A stretch of DNA of 64,000 bases from Pseudomonas sp. St316. Lineage in GTDB: Bacteria > Pseudomonadota > Gammaproteobacteria > Pseudomonadales > Pseudomonadaceae. The position numbers and the translations under genes were made by a program. The first letter of the stretch is position 1, and every line of letters begins with the position of its first letter. The stretch covers positions 2,852,001 through 2,916,000 of the forward strand of contig NZ_AP021901.1 of the NCBI RefSeq assembly GCF_018325905.1. Direction: 5' to 3'. Shown one piece after another: positions 17,312 to 25,614 of the stretch. The notes under the pieces were generated by a model. That model made no database searches and had not been told where the DNA came from. It was given only the letters and a program-made list of their open reading frames with translations.

Positions 17312-18892
17312 ATGAACCAGATCCTTGGCCACAACTACATCGGCGGGGCGCGCAGCGCGGCCGGCCAGACTCGCCTGCAGAGCGTCGACGCCAGCACCGG
17401 CGAGGCCTTGCCCCATGATTTCATCCAGGCCACAGCCGAAGAAGTCGACGCCGCGGCCAAGGCCGCGGCCGCCGCTTATCCGGCCTATCGCAGCCTGAGC
17501 GCCGCACGCCGCGCTGAGTTCCTCGACGCCATCGCCGATGAGCTGGACGCCTTGGGCGACGAGTTCGTGGCCGTGGTCTGCCGTGAAACCGCGTTGCCTG
17601 CCGGCCGAATCCAGGGTGAGCGCGGTCGCACCAGCGGCCAGATGCGCCTGTTCGCCAAGGTCTTGCGCCGGGGTGACTTCTACGGTGCCCGCATCGACCG
17701 CGCGTTGCCGGAGCGCACGCCGTTGCCGCGTCCGGACCTGCGCCAATACCGCATCGGCCTGGGCCCGGTGGCGGTGTTCGGTGCCAGTAACTTCCCCCTG
17801 GCGTTCTCCACTGCCGGTGGCGACACGGCGTCGGCCCTGGCGGCCGGTTGCCCGGTGGTGTTCAAGGCCCACAGCGGCCACATGGCGACGGCTGAACATG
17901 TGGCCGATGCGATCATCCGCGCGGCTGAAAAAACCGCGATGCCGGCGGGTGTGTTCAACATGATCTACGGCGGTGGCGTTGGCGAATGGCTGGTCAAGCA
18001 TCCGGCGATCCAGGCCGTGGGTTTCACCGGTTCCCTCAAGGGCGGGCGTGCCCTGTGCGACATGGCGGCCGCACGGCCCCAGCCGATCCCGGTGTTTGCC
18101 GAAATGTCGAGCATCAACCCGGTAATCGTGTTGCCCCAAGCCCTGGAAACCCGTGCCGAGAGCGTCGCGCGCGACCTGACCGCCTCGGTGGTGCAGGGCT
18201 GCGGTCAGTTCTGTACCAACCCTGGCCTGGTGATCGGTATTCGTTCGCCGCAGTTCACCGCCTTCACCCAGCAGGTGGCGGCGTTGATCGCCGACCAGGC
18301 GCCCCAGACCATGCTCAACGCCGGCACGCTGCAAAGCTACGGCAAGGGCCTGCAGAAGTTGCTGGCTCACCCGGGCATCGAGCATCTGGCGGGGCGCGAG
18401 CAGCAGGGCAACCAGGCCCAGCCACAGTTGTTCAAGGCTGACGCCAGCCTGCTGATCAACGGTGATGAGGCGCTGCAGGAAGAAGTGTTTGGCCCGACCA
18501 CGGTGTTTGTCGAAGTCGCTGACCAGGCGCAACTGAGCGCCGCGCTGAACGGCCTGCACGGTCAACTGACGGCAACCATGATCGGCGAGTCGGAAGATTT
18601 CGAACGGTTCAGCGAACTGACGCCGTTGCTGGAGCAGAAGGTTGGCCGCATCTTGCTCAACGGTTATCCGACCGGGGTGGAGGTGTGTGATTCGATGGTG
18701 CACGGCGGGCCTTACCCGGCGACGTCCGATGCCCGTGGAACGTCGGTGGGCACCCTGGCGATCGATCGTTTCCTGCGCCCGGTTTGCTTCCAGAACTATC
18801 CTGACAGCCTGTTGCCCGAGCCGTTGAAGAATGCCAACCCGCTGGGAATCCTGCGGTTGGTGGATGGGGTGCCGGGGCGCGAGGCGCTCTGA
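17312..18892 (+). CDS. 2-oxoglutarate semialdehyde (2,5-dioxovalerate) dehydrogenase, NADP-type ALDH
   Basis: A 526-residue aldehyde dehydrogenase of the ketoglutarate-semialdehyde dehydrogenase group. Catalytic residues are Asn160 (GASNFPLAF), Lys185 (VVFKAHSGH), Glu264 (FAEMSSINP) and Cys301 (GCGQFCTNPG). The AHSGH and FAEMSSINP signatures separate it from general aldehyde dehydrogenases. It would oxidise the semialdehyde to 2-oxoglutarate, the last step of an oxidative non-phosphorylated pentose pathway. AAAGGAG precedes the ATG. It is the final gene of the forward unit, 12 bp after the FAH gene. Confidence 0.92.
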   Translation: MNQILGHNYIGGARSAAGQTRLQSVDASTGEALPHDFIQATAEEVDAAAKAAAAAYPAYRSLSAARRAEFLDAIADELDALGDEFVAVVCRETALPAGRIQGERGRTSGQMRLFAKVLRRGDFYGARIDRALPERTPLPRPDLRQYRIGLGPVAVFGASNFPLAFSTAGGDTASALAAGCPVVFKAHSGHMATAEHVADAIIRAAEKTAMPAGVFNMIYGGGVGEWLVKHPAIQAVGFTGSLKGGRALCDMAAARPQPIPVFAEMSSINPVIVLPQALETRAESVARDLTASVVQGCGQFCTNPGLVIGIRSPQFTAFTQQVAALIADQAPQTMLNAGTLQSYGKGLQKLLAHPGIEHLAGREQQGNQAQPQLFKADASLLINGDEALQEEVFGPTTVFVEVADQAQLSAALNGLHGQLTATMIGESEDFERFSELTPLLEQKVGRILLNGYPTGVEVCDSMVHGGPYPATSDARGTSVGTLAIDRFLRPVCFQNYPDSLLPEPLKNANPLGILRLVDGVPGREAL

Positions 18893-18937
18893 GGATTGCG
18901 GTGAGGCCGTTACATTCAAGGTGACTGTGCCGGCCTC

Positions 18938-19031
18938 ATCGCAAGCTTGCTCGCTCCCACAGTTGGATTTTCAGCGAACACAAGTTTTGTATTCACAAGA
19001 GATCCACTGTGGGAGCGAGCTTGCTCGCGAT
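18938..19031. repeat. REPIN with a variant left arm
   Basis: The left REP (18938-18961) reads GCAAGCTTGCTCGC instead of the usual GCGAGCAAGCTCGC; the right REP (19008-19031) is canonical. The spacer contains ATTTTCAGCGAACACA (18967-18982), which resembles the repeats at 3181 and 56261. Confidence 0.88.
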
Positions 19032-19130
19032 GGCGATCTTCCAGTCGAAAGCGCTTTCGAACCTTATGGCCCAAGGCCCACGCTCGCATTGGGTTATCAT
19101 GGCAACTTTCCCAACGACCGACTGATCATC

Positions 19131-19427
19131 ATGACTGCCGTAACCGACACCCTGCTGCACGCCCTCGAATCTTGCGACATGCTGATTATCGACGGGCTGC
19201 ATGCATTCGATTTTTCCCTCGACGAGCAGGACCAGTTGCACGTCGAGTGCATGAACGGCCGTACCCTCGAGCACTGGCGTTTCACACCGGCGCAAATGCA
19301 GGCCGCGACGTTCGATAAGGCCTCCAGGCACTGGATCATCACCAGCGATTCGGGTGACCACCATTTGGAGTGCGTGGAAGCCACCAGCGGCCACGACGAT
19401 GAGGACAACGACGATGAAAATGCGTAG
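19131..19427 (+). CDS. Small acidic protein, DUF5629-like
   Basis: A 98-residue protein beginning MTAVTDTLLHALESCDMLI, with a LIIDGLHAFDFSL segment and a very acidic C-terminus (HDDEDNDDEN). I recognise it as a Pseudomonas-restricted family of unknown function, DUF5629 as I recall; that name should be checked. There is no signal peptide or membrane segment. Its 3' end overlaps the start of the lactonase-family gene by 14 bp, so translational coupling is likely. Confidence 0.7.
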   Translation: MTAVTDTLLHALESCDMLIIDGLHAFDFSLDEQDQLHVECMNGRTLEHWRFTPAQMQAATFDKASRHWIITSDSGDHHLECVEATSGHDDEDNDDENA

Positions 19428-20589
19428 GTTCTGGCCGCTGTTAGTGGCTGGCGGTTTGGGCGCCATGGGCGTTCAGGCCGATACCAACGAGCGTCATCAA
19501 CTGTTGGTGGGTTCCTATACCGCCGGCCAGAGCCAGGGCATCTACCGGCTGCAATTCGACAGTCGCACCGGCCAGCTCGACGCCAACCCGTTGCAAGTGA
19601 TCAAGACAGACAACCCGTCGTGGCTGACCCTTTCCAAGGACATGACCCGACTGTTCGTGGTCAACGAAAACGGGCCGGGCCAGAAAGACCCGGTGGGCAA
19701 GGTCAGTAGCTACGCTATTGACCCCAAGACCCATGAACTGAGCCTGATCAACCAGGTGCAGTCCCTTGGCAACGAGCCGACCCATTCCAGCCTCAGCGGT
19801 GATGGCCGGCATCTGCTGGTCAGCAACTATTCGGTGGTGGAAGACCCGGGTGGCACCCTGGCGGTCTTGCCAGTGGGCGCCGATGGCAAGCTGGCGCCGG
19901 TGGTGCAGTTGAGCAGTCATCAGCCGAGTAAGGTCAACCCCGAGCGGCAGATGTCGGCCCATGTGCACGCCGCAGTGTCCTCGCCCGATGGCAAGTACGT
20001 GTTCGCCAACGACCTGGGGGCGGACAAGGTGTTCATCTACCGCTACGACCCCAAGGCCAATCCAGAGCTGCCATTGACCGCTGCCGATCCAGCCTTCGTG
20101 CAGTTGCCACCCGGCAGCGGCCCGCGTCACCTGCTGTTCAGCGCTGACGGCAAGCACGCCTGGCTGACCATGGAAATGAGCGCGCAAGTGGCGGTGTTCG
20201 ATTATCAGGACGGTCGCTTGACCCAGCGTCAAGTGGTCGACCTGGCCGCCGGCAAGCCGCAACCGGGCAGGGCGGCGGCTGCGCTGCATGCTTCCAGGGA
20301 TGGCAAGTTCCTCTACGTCAGCAACCGTGGCACCACCAACGAAGTGTTGGTGTTCGCCATCGACCCGGCCGCCGGCACGCTCAAAGAGCTGCAGCGCCGC
20401 TCGGTGGAAGGCGATCATCCGCGGGAATTCAGCCTCGACCCGAGCGGGAAATTCCTGCTGGTTGCCAACCAGAAGAGCAACCAGATCGTGGTGATCGAGC
20501 GCGATCTTGAGACCGGCCTGCTGGGTAAAACCGTGCAGAAAATGCCAATGGATGCGCCGAGCGACTTGAAGTTCATGGTCCGTCAATAG
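19414..20589 (+). CDS. Secreted lactonase-family beta-propeller protein
   Basis: A 391-residue protein of the lactonase (Pgl-like, PF10282) seven-bladed propeller family. A signal peptide (MRRFWPLLVAGGLGAMGVQA) directs it to the periplasm. LLVGSYTAGQSQGIYRLQFD, FVVNENG, HVHAAVSSPDGKYVFANDLG and GPRHLLFSADGKHAWLTMEM follow family positions. Either ATG at 19414 or 19420 could be the start; both give the same signal peptide. The gene overlaps the preceding small gene and ends at a hairpin. Family members hydrolyse sugar lactones, and a periplasmic aldonolactonase feeding the pentonate cluster upstream would make sense, but that is inference. Confidence 0.85.
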   Translation: MKMRRFWPLLVAGGLGAMGVQADTNERHQLLVGSYTAGQSQGIYRLQFDSRTGQLDANPLQVIKTDNPSWLTLSKDMTRLFVVNENGPGQKDPVGKVSSYAIDPKTHELSLINQVQSLGNEPTHSSLSGDGRHLLVSNYSVVEDPGGTLAVLPVGADGKLAPVVQLSSHQPSKVNPERQMSAHVHAAVSSPDGKYVFANDLGADKVFIYRYDPKANPELPLTAADPAFVQLPPGSGPRHLLFSADGKHAWLTMEMSAQVAVFDYQDGRLTQRQVVDLAAGKPQPGRAAAALHASRDGKFLYVSNRGTTNEVLVFAIDPAAGTLKELQRRSVEGDHPREFSLDPSGKFLLVANQKSNQIVVIERDLETGLLGKTVQKMPMDAPSDLKFMVRQ

Positions 20590-20592
20590 ACC

Positions 20593-20617
20593 GCAGGCCC
20601 CGTTTTTCGGGGCCTGC
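20593..20617 (+). terminator. Hairpin terminator after the lactonase gene
   Basis: A perfect 10-bp stem (GCAGGCCCCG / CGGGGCCTGC) with a TTTTT loop begins 4 bp after the stop. It has no T-tail after the stem but strong stability. Confidence 0.7.
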
Positions 20618-20745
20618 GCCGTTGTATCAACGAGACTGATATTCGCAAGTGATGCAAAGCATTTCAACGCAGGACGCCTCGGCGCGTAAGTTTGCTTCAC
20701 GGCCCAACCGGGCAAGTCAGCCAACTGAATCCGAGGTCTACCGCC

Positions 20746-20925
20746 ATGAATCTGAATCTCTTCTCCGTGATCGCCGCTTCCGCCATCTCTGCCACCGTGG
20801 TGCTGCCTGCCAGTGCCAGCATCGAGATCAGCGACAAAAGAAACCGCACCCAGAGCTACACCGAGAAATACCTGCAACAAAGCGCCAACTTCTATGCGGC
20901 GCTGGACCACAAGACCCAACACTGA
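20746..20925 (+). CDS. Small secreted protein of unknown function
   Basis: A 59-residue product beginning MNLNLFSVIAASAISATVV, with a clear signal peptide likely cleaved after PASAS or nearby. The mature part of about 35 residues is polar (EISDKRNRTQSYTEKYLQQ). A GAGG lies before the ATG. It is flanked by a terminator upstream and a perfect 18-bp inverted repeat just downstream, so it looks monocistronic. I do not recognise a family. Confidence 0.65.
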   Translation: MNLNLFSVIAASAISATVVLPASASIEISDKRNRTQSYTEKYLQQSANFYAALDHKTQH

Positions 20926-20941
20926 AATATCACGCAACGAC

Positions 20942-21005
20942 CGAAGCCTGCGATCTTTTCATCTTCACTGACCCTCAGGTGCAAGAGAAAAGATCGCAGG
21001 CTTCG
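20942..21005. repeat. Perfect 18-bp inverted repeat of the AGCCTGCGATCTTTT family
   Basis: Arms 20942-20959 and 20988-21005 are exact reverse complements (CGAAGCCTGCGATCTTTT) around a 28-nt centre. The same core is seen in the inner element at 44313-44418. It may also stop transcription of the 59-residue peptide gene. Confidence 0.85.
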
Positions 21006-21099
21006 CCGTTTCTAGAGAAATCCCGCTGTAATATCACTTGGCCATGTGTTTAAATTTGACGCTGACAAATTGACTCCTTCGCAGAAAAGGATCGACACC

Positions 21100-21225
21100 A
21101 TGGCGATGCGTCTGGCAGTAATGCTGCTTTTTCTTTATTCCACCCCGATTGTCTCGGCGGCTCAACCGGATGCCGGTGAGTTGGAAGTGGCTCGTGAGCG
21201 ATTGTTGAGCTTGCTCAACGACTGA
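21100..21225 (+). CDS. Very small secreted peptide (41 residues)
   Basis: An ATG at 21100 preceded by AGAAAAGGA opens a 41-codon frame ending in TGA at 21223-21225. The product starts MAMRLAVMLLFLYSTPIVSA, a plausible signal peptide with an SA cleavage site. It leaves a ~20-residue charged mature part ending in RERLLSLLND. Codon choice and the ribosome-binding site support translation. No family is recognised, and it is below the usual size limit of gene finders. Confidence 0.5.
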   Translation: MAMRLAVMLLFLYSTPIVSAAQPDAGELEVARERLLSLLND

Positions 21226-21251
21226 TTGGACTGGACCCGGTATTGATATTT

Positions 21252-21338
21252 TGTGGGAGTAAGGCTTGCCCGCGATGAAGGCAATGCGGTCCTTCAGAAA
21301 TCGAGTCGCCTGTATCGCGGGCAAGCCTTGCTCACACA
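21252..21338. repeat. REPIN, AGGCTTGCCCGCG variant
   Basis: An inverted pair (21252-21276 and 21314-21338) of a divergent REP subtype with core AAGGCTTGCCCGCG. The same subtype recurs at 53390-53479. It lies between the small peptide gene and the convergent GST gene. Confidence 0.88.
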
Positions 21339-21373
21339 AGAAATCCTCTCGCCACAGGCCTGGATGCAAGCAG

Positions 21374-21976
21374 CTACTTGGCCATGATCGCCACGAACAG
21401 TTCGGACTCCAGGAATCGACGCAACCAGTCCTGTAGCCGAGGGTAGGGCGCCTGGGCAAACCAGTCGCGGTCGACGTGGGCGAACTGTCGTATGAAGGGC
21501 ATCACCGCCACGTCGGCCAGGCTCGGGTGATGCGCCGCCAGAAACGGCCGGGTTTCAAGCAAGGCCTCAAGTCTGCGCAGAAAGGCTTCACCTTCGCTGC
21601 GGTAATGTTCCTTGGCGTACTCGGGATGGCGTTCGGGGTATTTGTAGCGATTCAAGTGCAGCTTGAACACCTGGTCGTTTTCCTCGATCAACGCCGCCGC
21701 CAGCGCCTGGCCTTCGGGGGCGTCCCGTAGCCTCCAGTCTTGCGGATCGTGCTGGGCCAAGGCCCAGTTCATGATCTCCAGGCTTTCATCGATCACCCGG
21801 CCAGCGACCTGCAGCACCGGCACCGTGCCTTTGCTGGAGAGGGCGAGCATCTCGGCGGGCTTGGCCTTCAGGCTGACTTCGACAATGTCCAGTGCGATCG
21901 CGCTGTAGCGCAGGGCCATGCGCGCCCGCATCGCATACGGGCAGCGACGAAAGGAATAGAGCGTGGCGCGGCTCAT
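21374..21976 (-). CDS. Glutathione S-transferase family protein
   Basis: A 200-residue soluble protein with a thioredoxin-like N-terminal domain (residues ~1-75) carrying RRCPYAMRAR, with Cys12 at the glutathione-binding position, and KGTVPVLQ with the cis-proline. An all-helical C-terminal domain follows. The start codon overlaps the sbcC stop by 4 bp (ATGA), so it is the last gene of the sbcD-sbcC transcript. The substrate is unknown. Confidence 0.9.
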   Translation of the reverse strand: MSRATLYSFRRCPYAMRARMALRYSAIALDIVEVSLKAKPAEMLALSSKGTVPVLQVAGRVIDESLEIMNWALAQHDPQDWRLRDAPEGQALAAALIEENDQVFKLHLNRYKYPERHPEYAKEHYRSEGEAFLRRLEALLETRPFLAAHHPSLADVAVMPFIRQFAHVDRDWFAQAPYPRLQDWLRRFLESELFVAIMAK

Positions 21977-24900
21977 TTCACCTCCACTGTGCTCAGTCCG
22001 TTGCCCTGGCGCCGGACCTGGATCTGCACCGGGATCCGCTCGTGCATTTCCTGCACGTGGGAGATCACCGCGACCTTGCGGCCCTGGGCCTGCAGTCCGT
22101 CGAGGGCGTCCATCGCCAGTTGCAGCGATTCGGGGTCGAGGCTACCGAAGCCTTCGTCGATGAACAGCGATTCAATTTTCAGCGTGCTGGACGTCATCGA
22201 GGCCAGGCCCAAGGCCAAGGCGAGGGAGACCAGGAAGGTTTCGCCGCCGGACAACGAATGCACCGAGCGCAGTTCATCGCCCATTTCCGTGTCCATCACC
22301 AGCAGCCCGAGCATGCTGCCGCCACGCTTGAGCCGGTAGCGGCGCACCAGTTGCCGCAGTTGGGCATTGGCGTGGTGCACCAGCAAGTCGAGGTTGTAGG
22401 CCTGGGCCAGCTTGCGGAAGCGGTCGCCGGTGGCCGAGCCGATCAGGGCATCGAGGCGCGCCCAGCGCTGGTACTCGGTGTAAGCCTGATCGATCTGCTG
22501 GGCCAGGGCCTGGTTGGCGTTCTGCCGGCGTTGATCCTCGGCCTGTTCGGCGCGCAGTTCGGCGCAGTGCTGTTCGCTCGCGGCGAATTGGCCTTGCAGT
22601 TCGGTGAGGGCTTGGGCGAGTTGCTCGGGGGCCAGATTGCCGTTGTGCTGGGCCTGGTGGTTATGCAGGCGCTGCTCGCGTTCGGTGAGCAGGACGCGGG
22701 CCTGTTCGATGGCTTTTTCGCTGTTGAGCAAGCGTTGGCGCAACTGGCTGACGTGGTGGTCGTCCAGGTCGAGCAGGGCCTCGAGGGCGGCATCGTCCAG
22801 CTCCGGATGGGCGGTGCGCCATTGCGCGATACCGGCGGCCAGCGTCTGGCGTTCGTGGTCCAGGGATTGAGCCTGTTCCTGCCGAGCCTTGAGCTCGGCG
22901 GCCAGTTGCACCAGGTCGTTGCGCAATTGCTGCAACTGCTGATTGGCCGTCGCCTCGGCCTCCCGCGTCTGTTCCAGGCGCTGGTCGAGTTGTTGCTGCC
23001 ACTGTTCGGCGCTGGTGTGCTCGCCGAGCAATTGCGTGAGTTTTTCCTGGCAGGCTTGTTGTTGCTCGCTCAGCGTGCTGAATTGCAGACGGGCCGCTTC
23101 CAGTTGCTGGAGGCGGGTCTGCTGGCGGTCCTGCTCTTTCTCCAGGGTCTGCTGGCGCTGGAGCTGTTCGCCCAGTTCGTCGCGCTGCTGTTCCAGTTGC
23201 TCCAGGCGCTGGGCAATCTGCTGGTCGAGCTGCAAGAAGGTTGCGGCGGGCTCACTGCGCAAGGCCTGCAGGGTTTCAGCGGGTAGCAGGGCGCTGAAGT
23301 GGCTCAGCTCCTCGTCCAGGCGCTGGCGGTCGCGGGCCAGCGCTTGCTGCTGGTGGTCCAGGTGTTGTGATGCCTGTTGGCTGGCTGCTTCGGCCTCGCG
23401 CAGGCGCTGGCTCATGCGCACCGCGTCCTGCTGCAGGGTCAGCAAGGCGGTTTGCCGTTGCTCATCCTGGCTGATGCGCAGGTTCAGTTGGCTATTGTGC
23501 TGGGTCAGCCAGGCGTCGCGCTTGTTTGCATCCTGGGCCAGCAGTTGCGCTGACAACGGGTGCGCTTCAAGGCTGGGTGCCAGGCCCTGTTGCTGGCTGG
23601 CGAGCTGTTCCTGCTGCTGTTTGAGCTCCTTGAGCTGGGCGATGACCCCGCTGTATTGCGCCCGCAGGTCGATGACTTTTTCATTGAGCAGCTCGACGGC
23701 CTTGCGAGCGTTGGCCTCTTCGGTTTCATCAAAGCGCCCGAGGTTTTCCAGCAGGGCTTCGGGCTGATGATAGGGATGCTCGACGCTGCCGCACACGGGG
23801 CAGGGCTGTTCATCGTGCAACTGTGCGCGCAGTTGCTCGACACTTTCACTGCGGGCCAGGCGCTGGCGCTCCAACAGCTCGCGGGTAACGGTCAAGGTCT
23901 GTTCGGCAATGGTCAGCTCGGCCTTGGCTTCGCCGCCTTCACGCACCAGCCGGTCACGTTCCTGCAACCCTCGTTGCTGGCGTTGTTCAAGCTCGGCGCC
24001 ACGTTTGTCCAGCTCTTGCTGACTGGCCCACAGTCGGGTCAGGTCTTCGACAGCACGCAATTGCTTGCGGTTGTCTTGCAGCAGGGTGCCGAGCAACTGG
24101 ATCTGTTCGGCCACTGCCTCGGGCTCGGCGTCGGCTTCCTTGTAGAGCACTTCGAGGTCTTGCCGGCAGGTGGCCAGTGCTTCGGCGGCGCGGGTGGCGC
24201 CTTGTTCCAGCGTGGCGAGTTCGGCCTGGCCCTGGTTCAGGCGATTGCCGATCAGCATCAGTTGTTGGAGGCGATCGCGATAGGCGTTCCAGGCATCGCT
24301 CAGCGGGGCCAGGTGTGTGCTTTGTTCCAGTGCGCCGGCGATGCGCTGCAAGCGCTCGGCCACCTGCCTTTGCTGTTCGAGCAAGGTGTCGAGGGTGCGC
24401 TGGCCTTCGGTGCAGGCCTGTTGCGCCTGTTGTTGGCGCTCGGCGCCCTGGCTGGCATCCCTGGCGAGGCGGGCCAGGGTGCTTTGCTCTTCAAAGGCCT
24501 GGCGCAGCAATGGCGCGCTGTCGCTGCTGTGTTGTCGGGCCGCAGCCAGCGCCAGTTGCGTGGCGCCCAGGCTTTTTTCCAGTTCGGCCTGTTGCTCATG
24601 GCGTTCGAGCTGTTGCTGGGTGAGCTGCTGGATCTGCCCGGCCAAGGGATCGAGCTGTCGGCTCAATTCGGCCTGACGGATGAACTGATGGCGTTGGGGC
24701 GCCAGTTGTTCCAGGCGGACCAGTTTCAGGCGTTCGTCGGCCAGGGCGTTCCAATCGGCCTGGGCCTGCTGCAACTGTTCGGCGGCGCTGGCGTGTTCAT
24801 CCTGCAATAGGCCCAGGTCGCGCAGCCAGGTGTGTTGCTGCTCCAGTTGCTTGAGTTGCGCCTGTTGGGCCTTGAGTTGTTGCTGGGCGTCGTTGAAACG

Positions 24901-25614
24901 CTGGTCCAGCTCGGCCCGGGCCTCGGGGGCCAGCGGCGTGACACCGTTGGCCTGGTCTTGCAGTTGCCGGTGGCTGTCCTTGGCTTGCTTGGCCTTGTCG
25001 AAGGCTCGGCGACCGAGGCGGGTATACAGCGCGGTGTCGGTAAGTTTTTCCAACAGTTCGCTGCGATCGTTGTCATCGGCCTTGAGGAACGCGCTGAACT
25101 CGCTCTGGGCCAGCAGCACGGCACGGGTGAACTGTTCGAAGTTCAGGCCCAGGGCCGCTTCGAGCTGGGTCTTGTACTCGCCTTTCTGGCTCGCCAGCAG
25201 TTGATCGTTGTCCAGGTCCCGCAGGCTCTGGCGGCTGGCTTGCAACTTGCCGCCGGCTTTTTCCCGGGCGCGATTGGCTTCCCAGCGGGCCCGATAGCGG
25301 CGTCCGTCGATGCCGCGAAAATCCACTTCGGCATAGCCATCGCCGGTGCCACGGCGCAACAACGTGCGCGGATCGCCCGTGGCAATCTCGCCATCGACGT
25401 CCGGCACCTTGGCGTCGCGTCCGGTGTTATTGAGGCGCGGCACGGCGCCGAACAGCGCCAGGCACAAGGCGTCGAGCAGCGTGCTCTTGCCGGCGCCGGT
25501 GGGGCCGGTAATGGCGAACAGGCCCGCGCTGGCCAAGGGTTCGGCGGTGAAATCGATTTCAAACGGCCCGGCCAGGGACGCCAGGTTCTTGAGGCGGATC
25601 GCGAGGATCTTCAT
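21973..25614 (-). CDS. sbcC: Exonuclease subunit SbcC (SMC-like ATPase)
   Basis: A 1,213-residue SMC/Rad50-like ATPase of the SbcCD nuclease, which cleaves DNA hairpins and processes double-strand ends in the cytoplasm. The Walker A motif GPTGAGKST is at 37-45. Long glutamine-rich coiled coils flank the zinc hook CPVC near residue 605. The ABC signature LSGGE is near residue 1,120, followed by the Walker B region (SLFIDEGFGSLD). It overlaps sbcD by 4 bp upstream and the GST gene by 4 bp downstream. SbcCD activity is relevant to a genome so rich in REP palindromes, though that link is general. Confidence 0.97.
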   Translation of the reverse strand: MKILAIRLKNLASLAGPFEIDFTAEPLASAGLFAITGPTGAGKSTLLDALCLALFGAVPRLNNTGRDAKVPDVDGEIATGDPRTLLRRGTGDGYAEVDFRGIDGRRYRARWEANRAREKAGGKLQASRQSLRDLDNDQLLASQKGEYKTQLEAALGLNFEQFTRAVLLAQSEFSAFLKADDNDRSELLEKLTDTALYTRLGRRAFDKAKQAKDSHRQLQDQANGVTPLAPEARAELDQRFNDAQQQLKAQQAQLKQLEQQHTWLRDLGLLQDEHASAAEQLQQAQADWNALADERLKLVRLEQLAPQRHQFIRQAELSRQLDPLAGQIQQLTQQQLERHEQQAELEKSLGATQLALAAARQHSSDSAPLLRQAFEEQSTLARLARDASQGAERQQQAQQACTEGQRTLDTLLEQQRQVAERLQRIAGALEQSTHLAPLSDAWNAYRDRLQQLMLIGNRLNQGQAELATLEQGATRAAEALATCRQDLEVLYKEADAEPEAVAEQIQLLGTLLQDNRKQLRAVEDLTRLWASQQELDKRGAELEQRQQRGLQERDRLVREGGEAKAELTIAEQTLTVTRELLERQRLARSESVEQLRAQLHDEQPCPVCGSVEHPYHQPEALLENLGRFDETEEANARKAVELLNEKVIDLRAQYSGVIAQLKELKQQQEQLASQQQGLAPSLEAHPLSAQLLAQDANKRDAWLTQHNSQLNLRISQDEQRQTALLTLQQDAVRMSQRLREAEAASQQASQHLDHQQQALARDRQRLDEELSHFSALLPAETLQALRSEPAATFLQLDQQIAQRLEQLEQQRDELGEQLQRQQTLEKEQDRQQTRLQQLEAARLQFSTLSEQQQACQEKLTQLLGEHTSAEQWQQQLDQRLEQTREAEATANQQLQQLRNDLVQLAAELKARQEQAQSLDHERQTLAAGIAQWRTAHPELDDAALEALLDLDDHHVSQLRQRLLNSEKAIEQARVLLTEREQRLHNHQAQHNGNLAPEQLAQALTELQGQFAASEQHCAELRAEQAEDQRRQNANQALAQQIDQAYTEYQRWARLDALIGSATGDRFRKLAQAYNLDLLVHHANAQLRQLVRRYRLKRGGSMLGLLVMDTEMGDELRSVHSLSGGETFLVSLALALGLASMTSSTLKIESLFIDEGFGSLDPESLQLAMDALDGLQAQGRKVAVISHVQEMHERIPVQIQVRRQGNGLSTVEVK

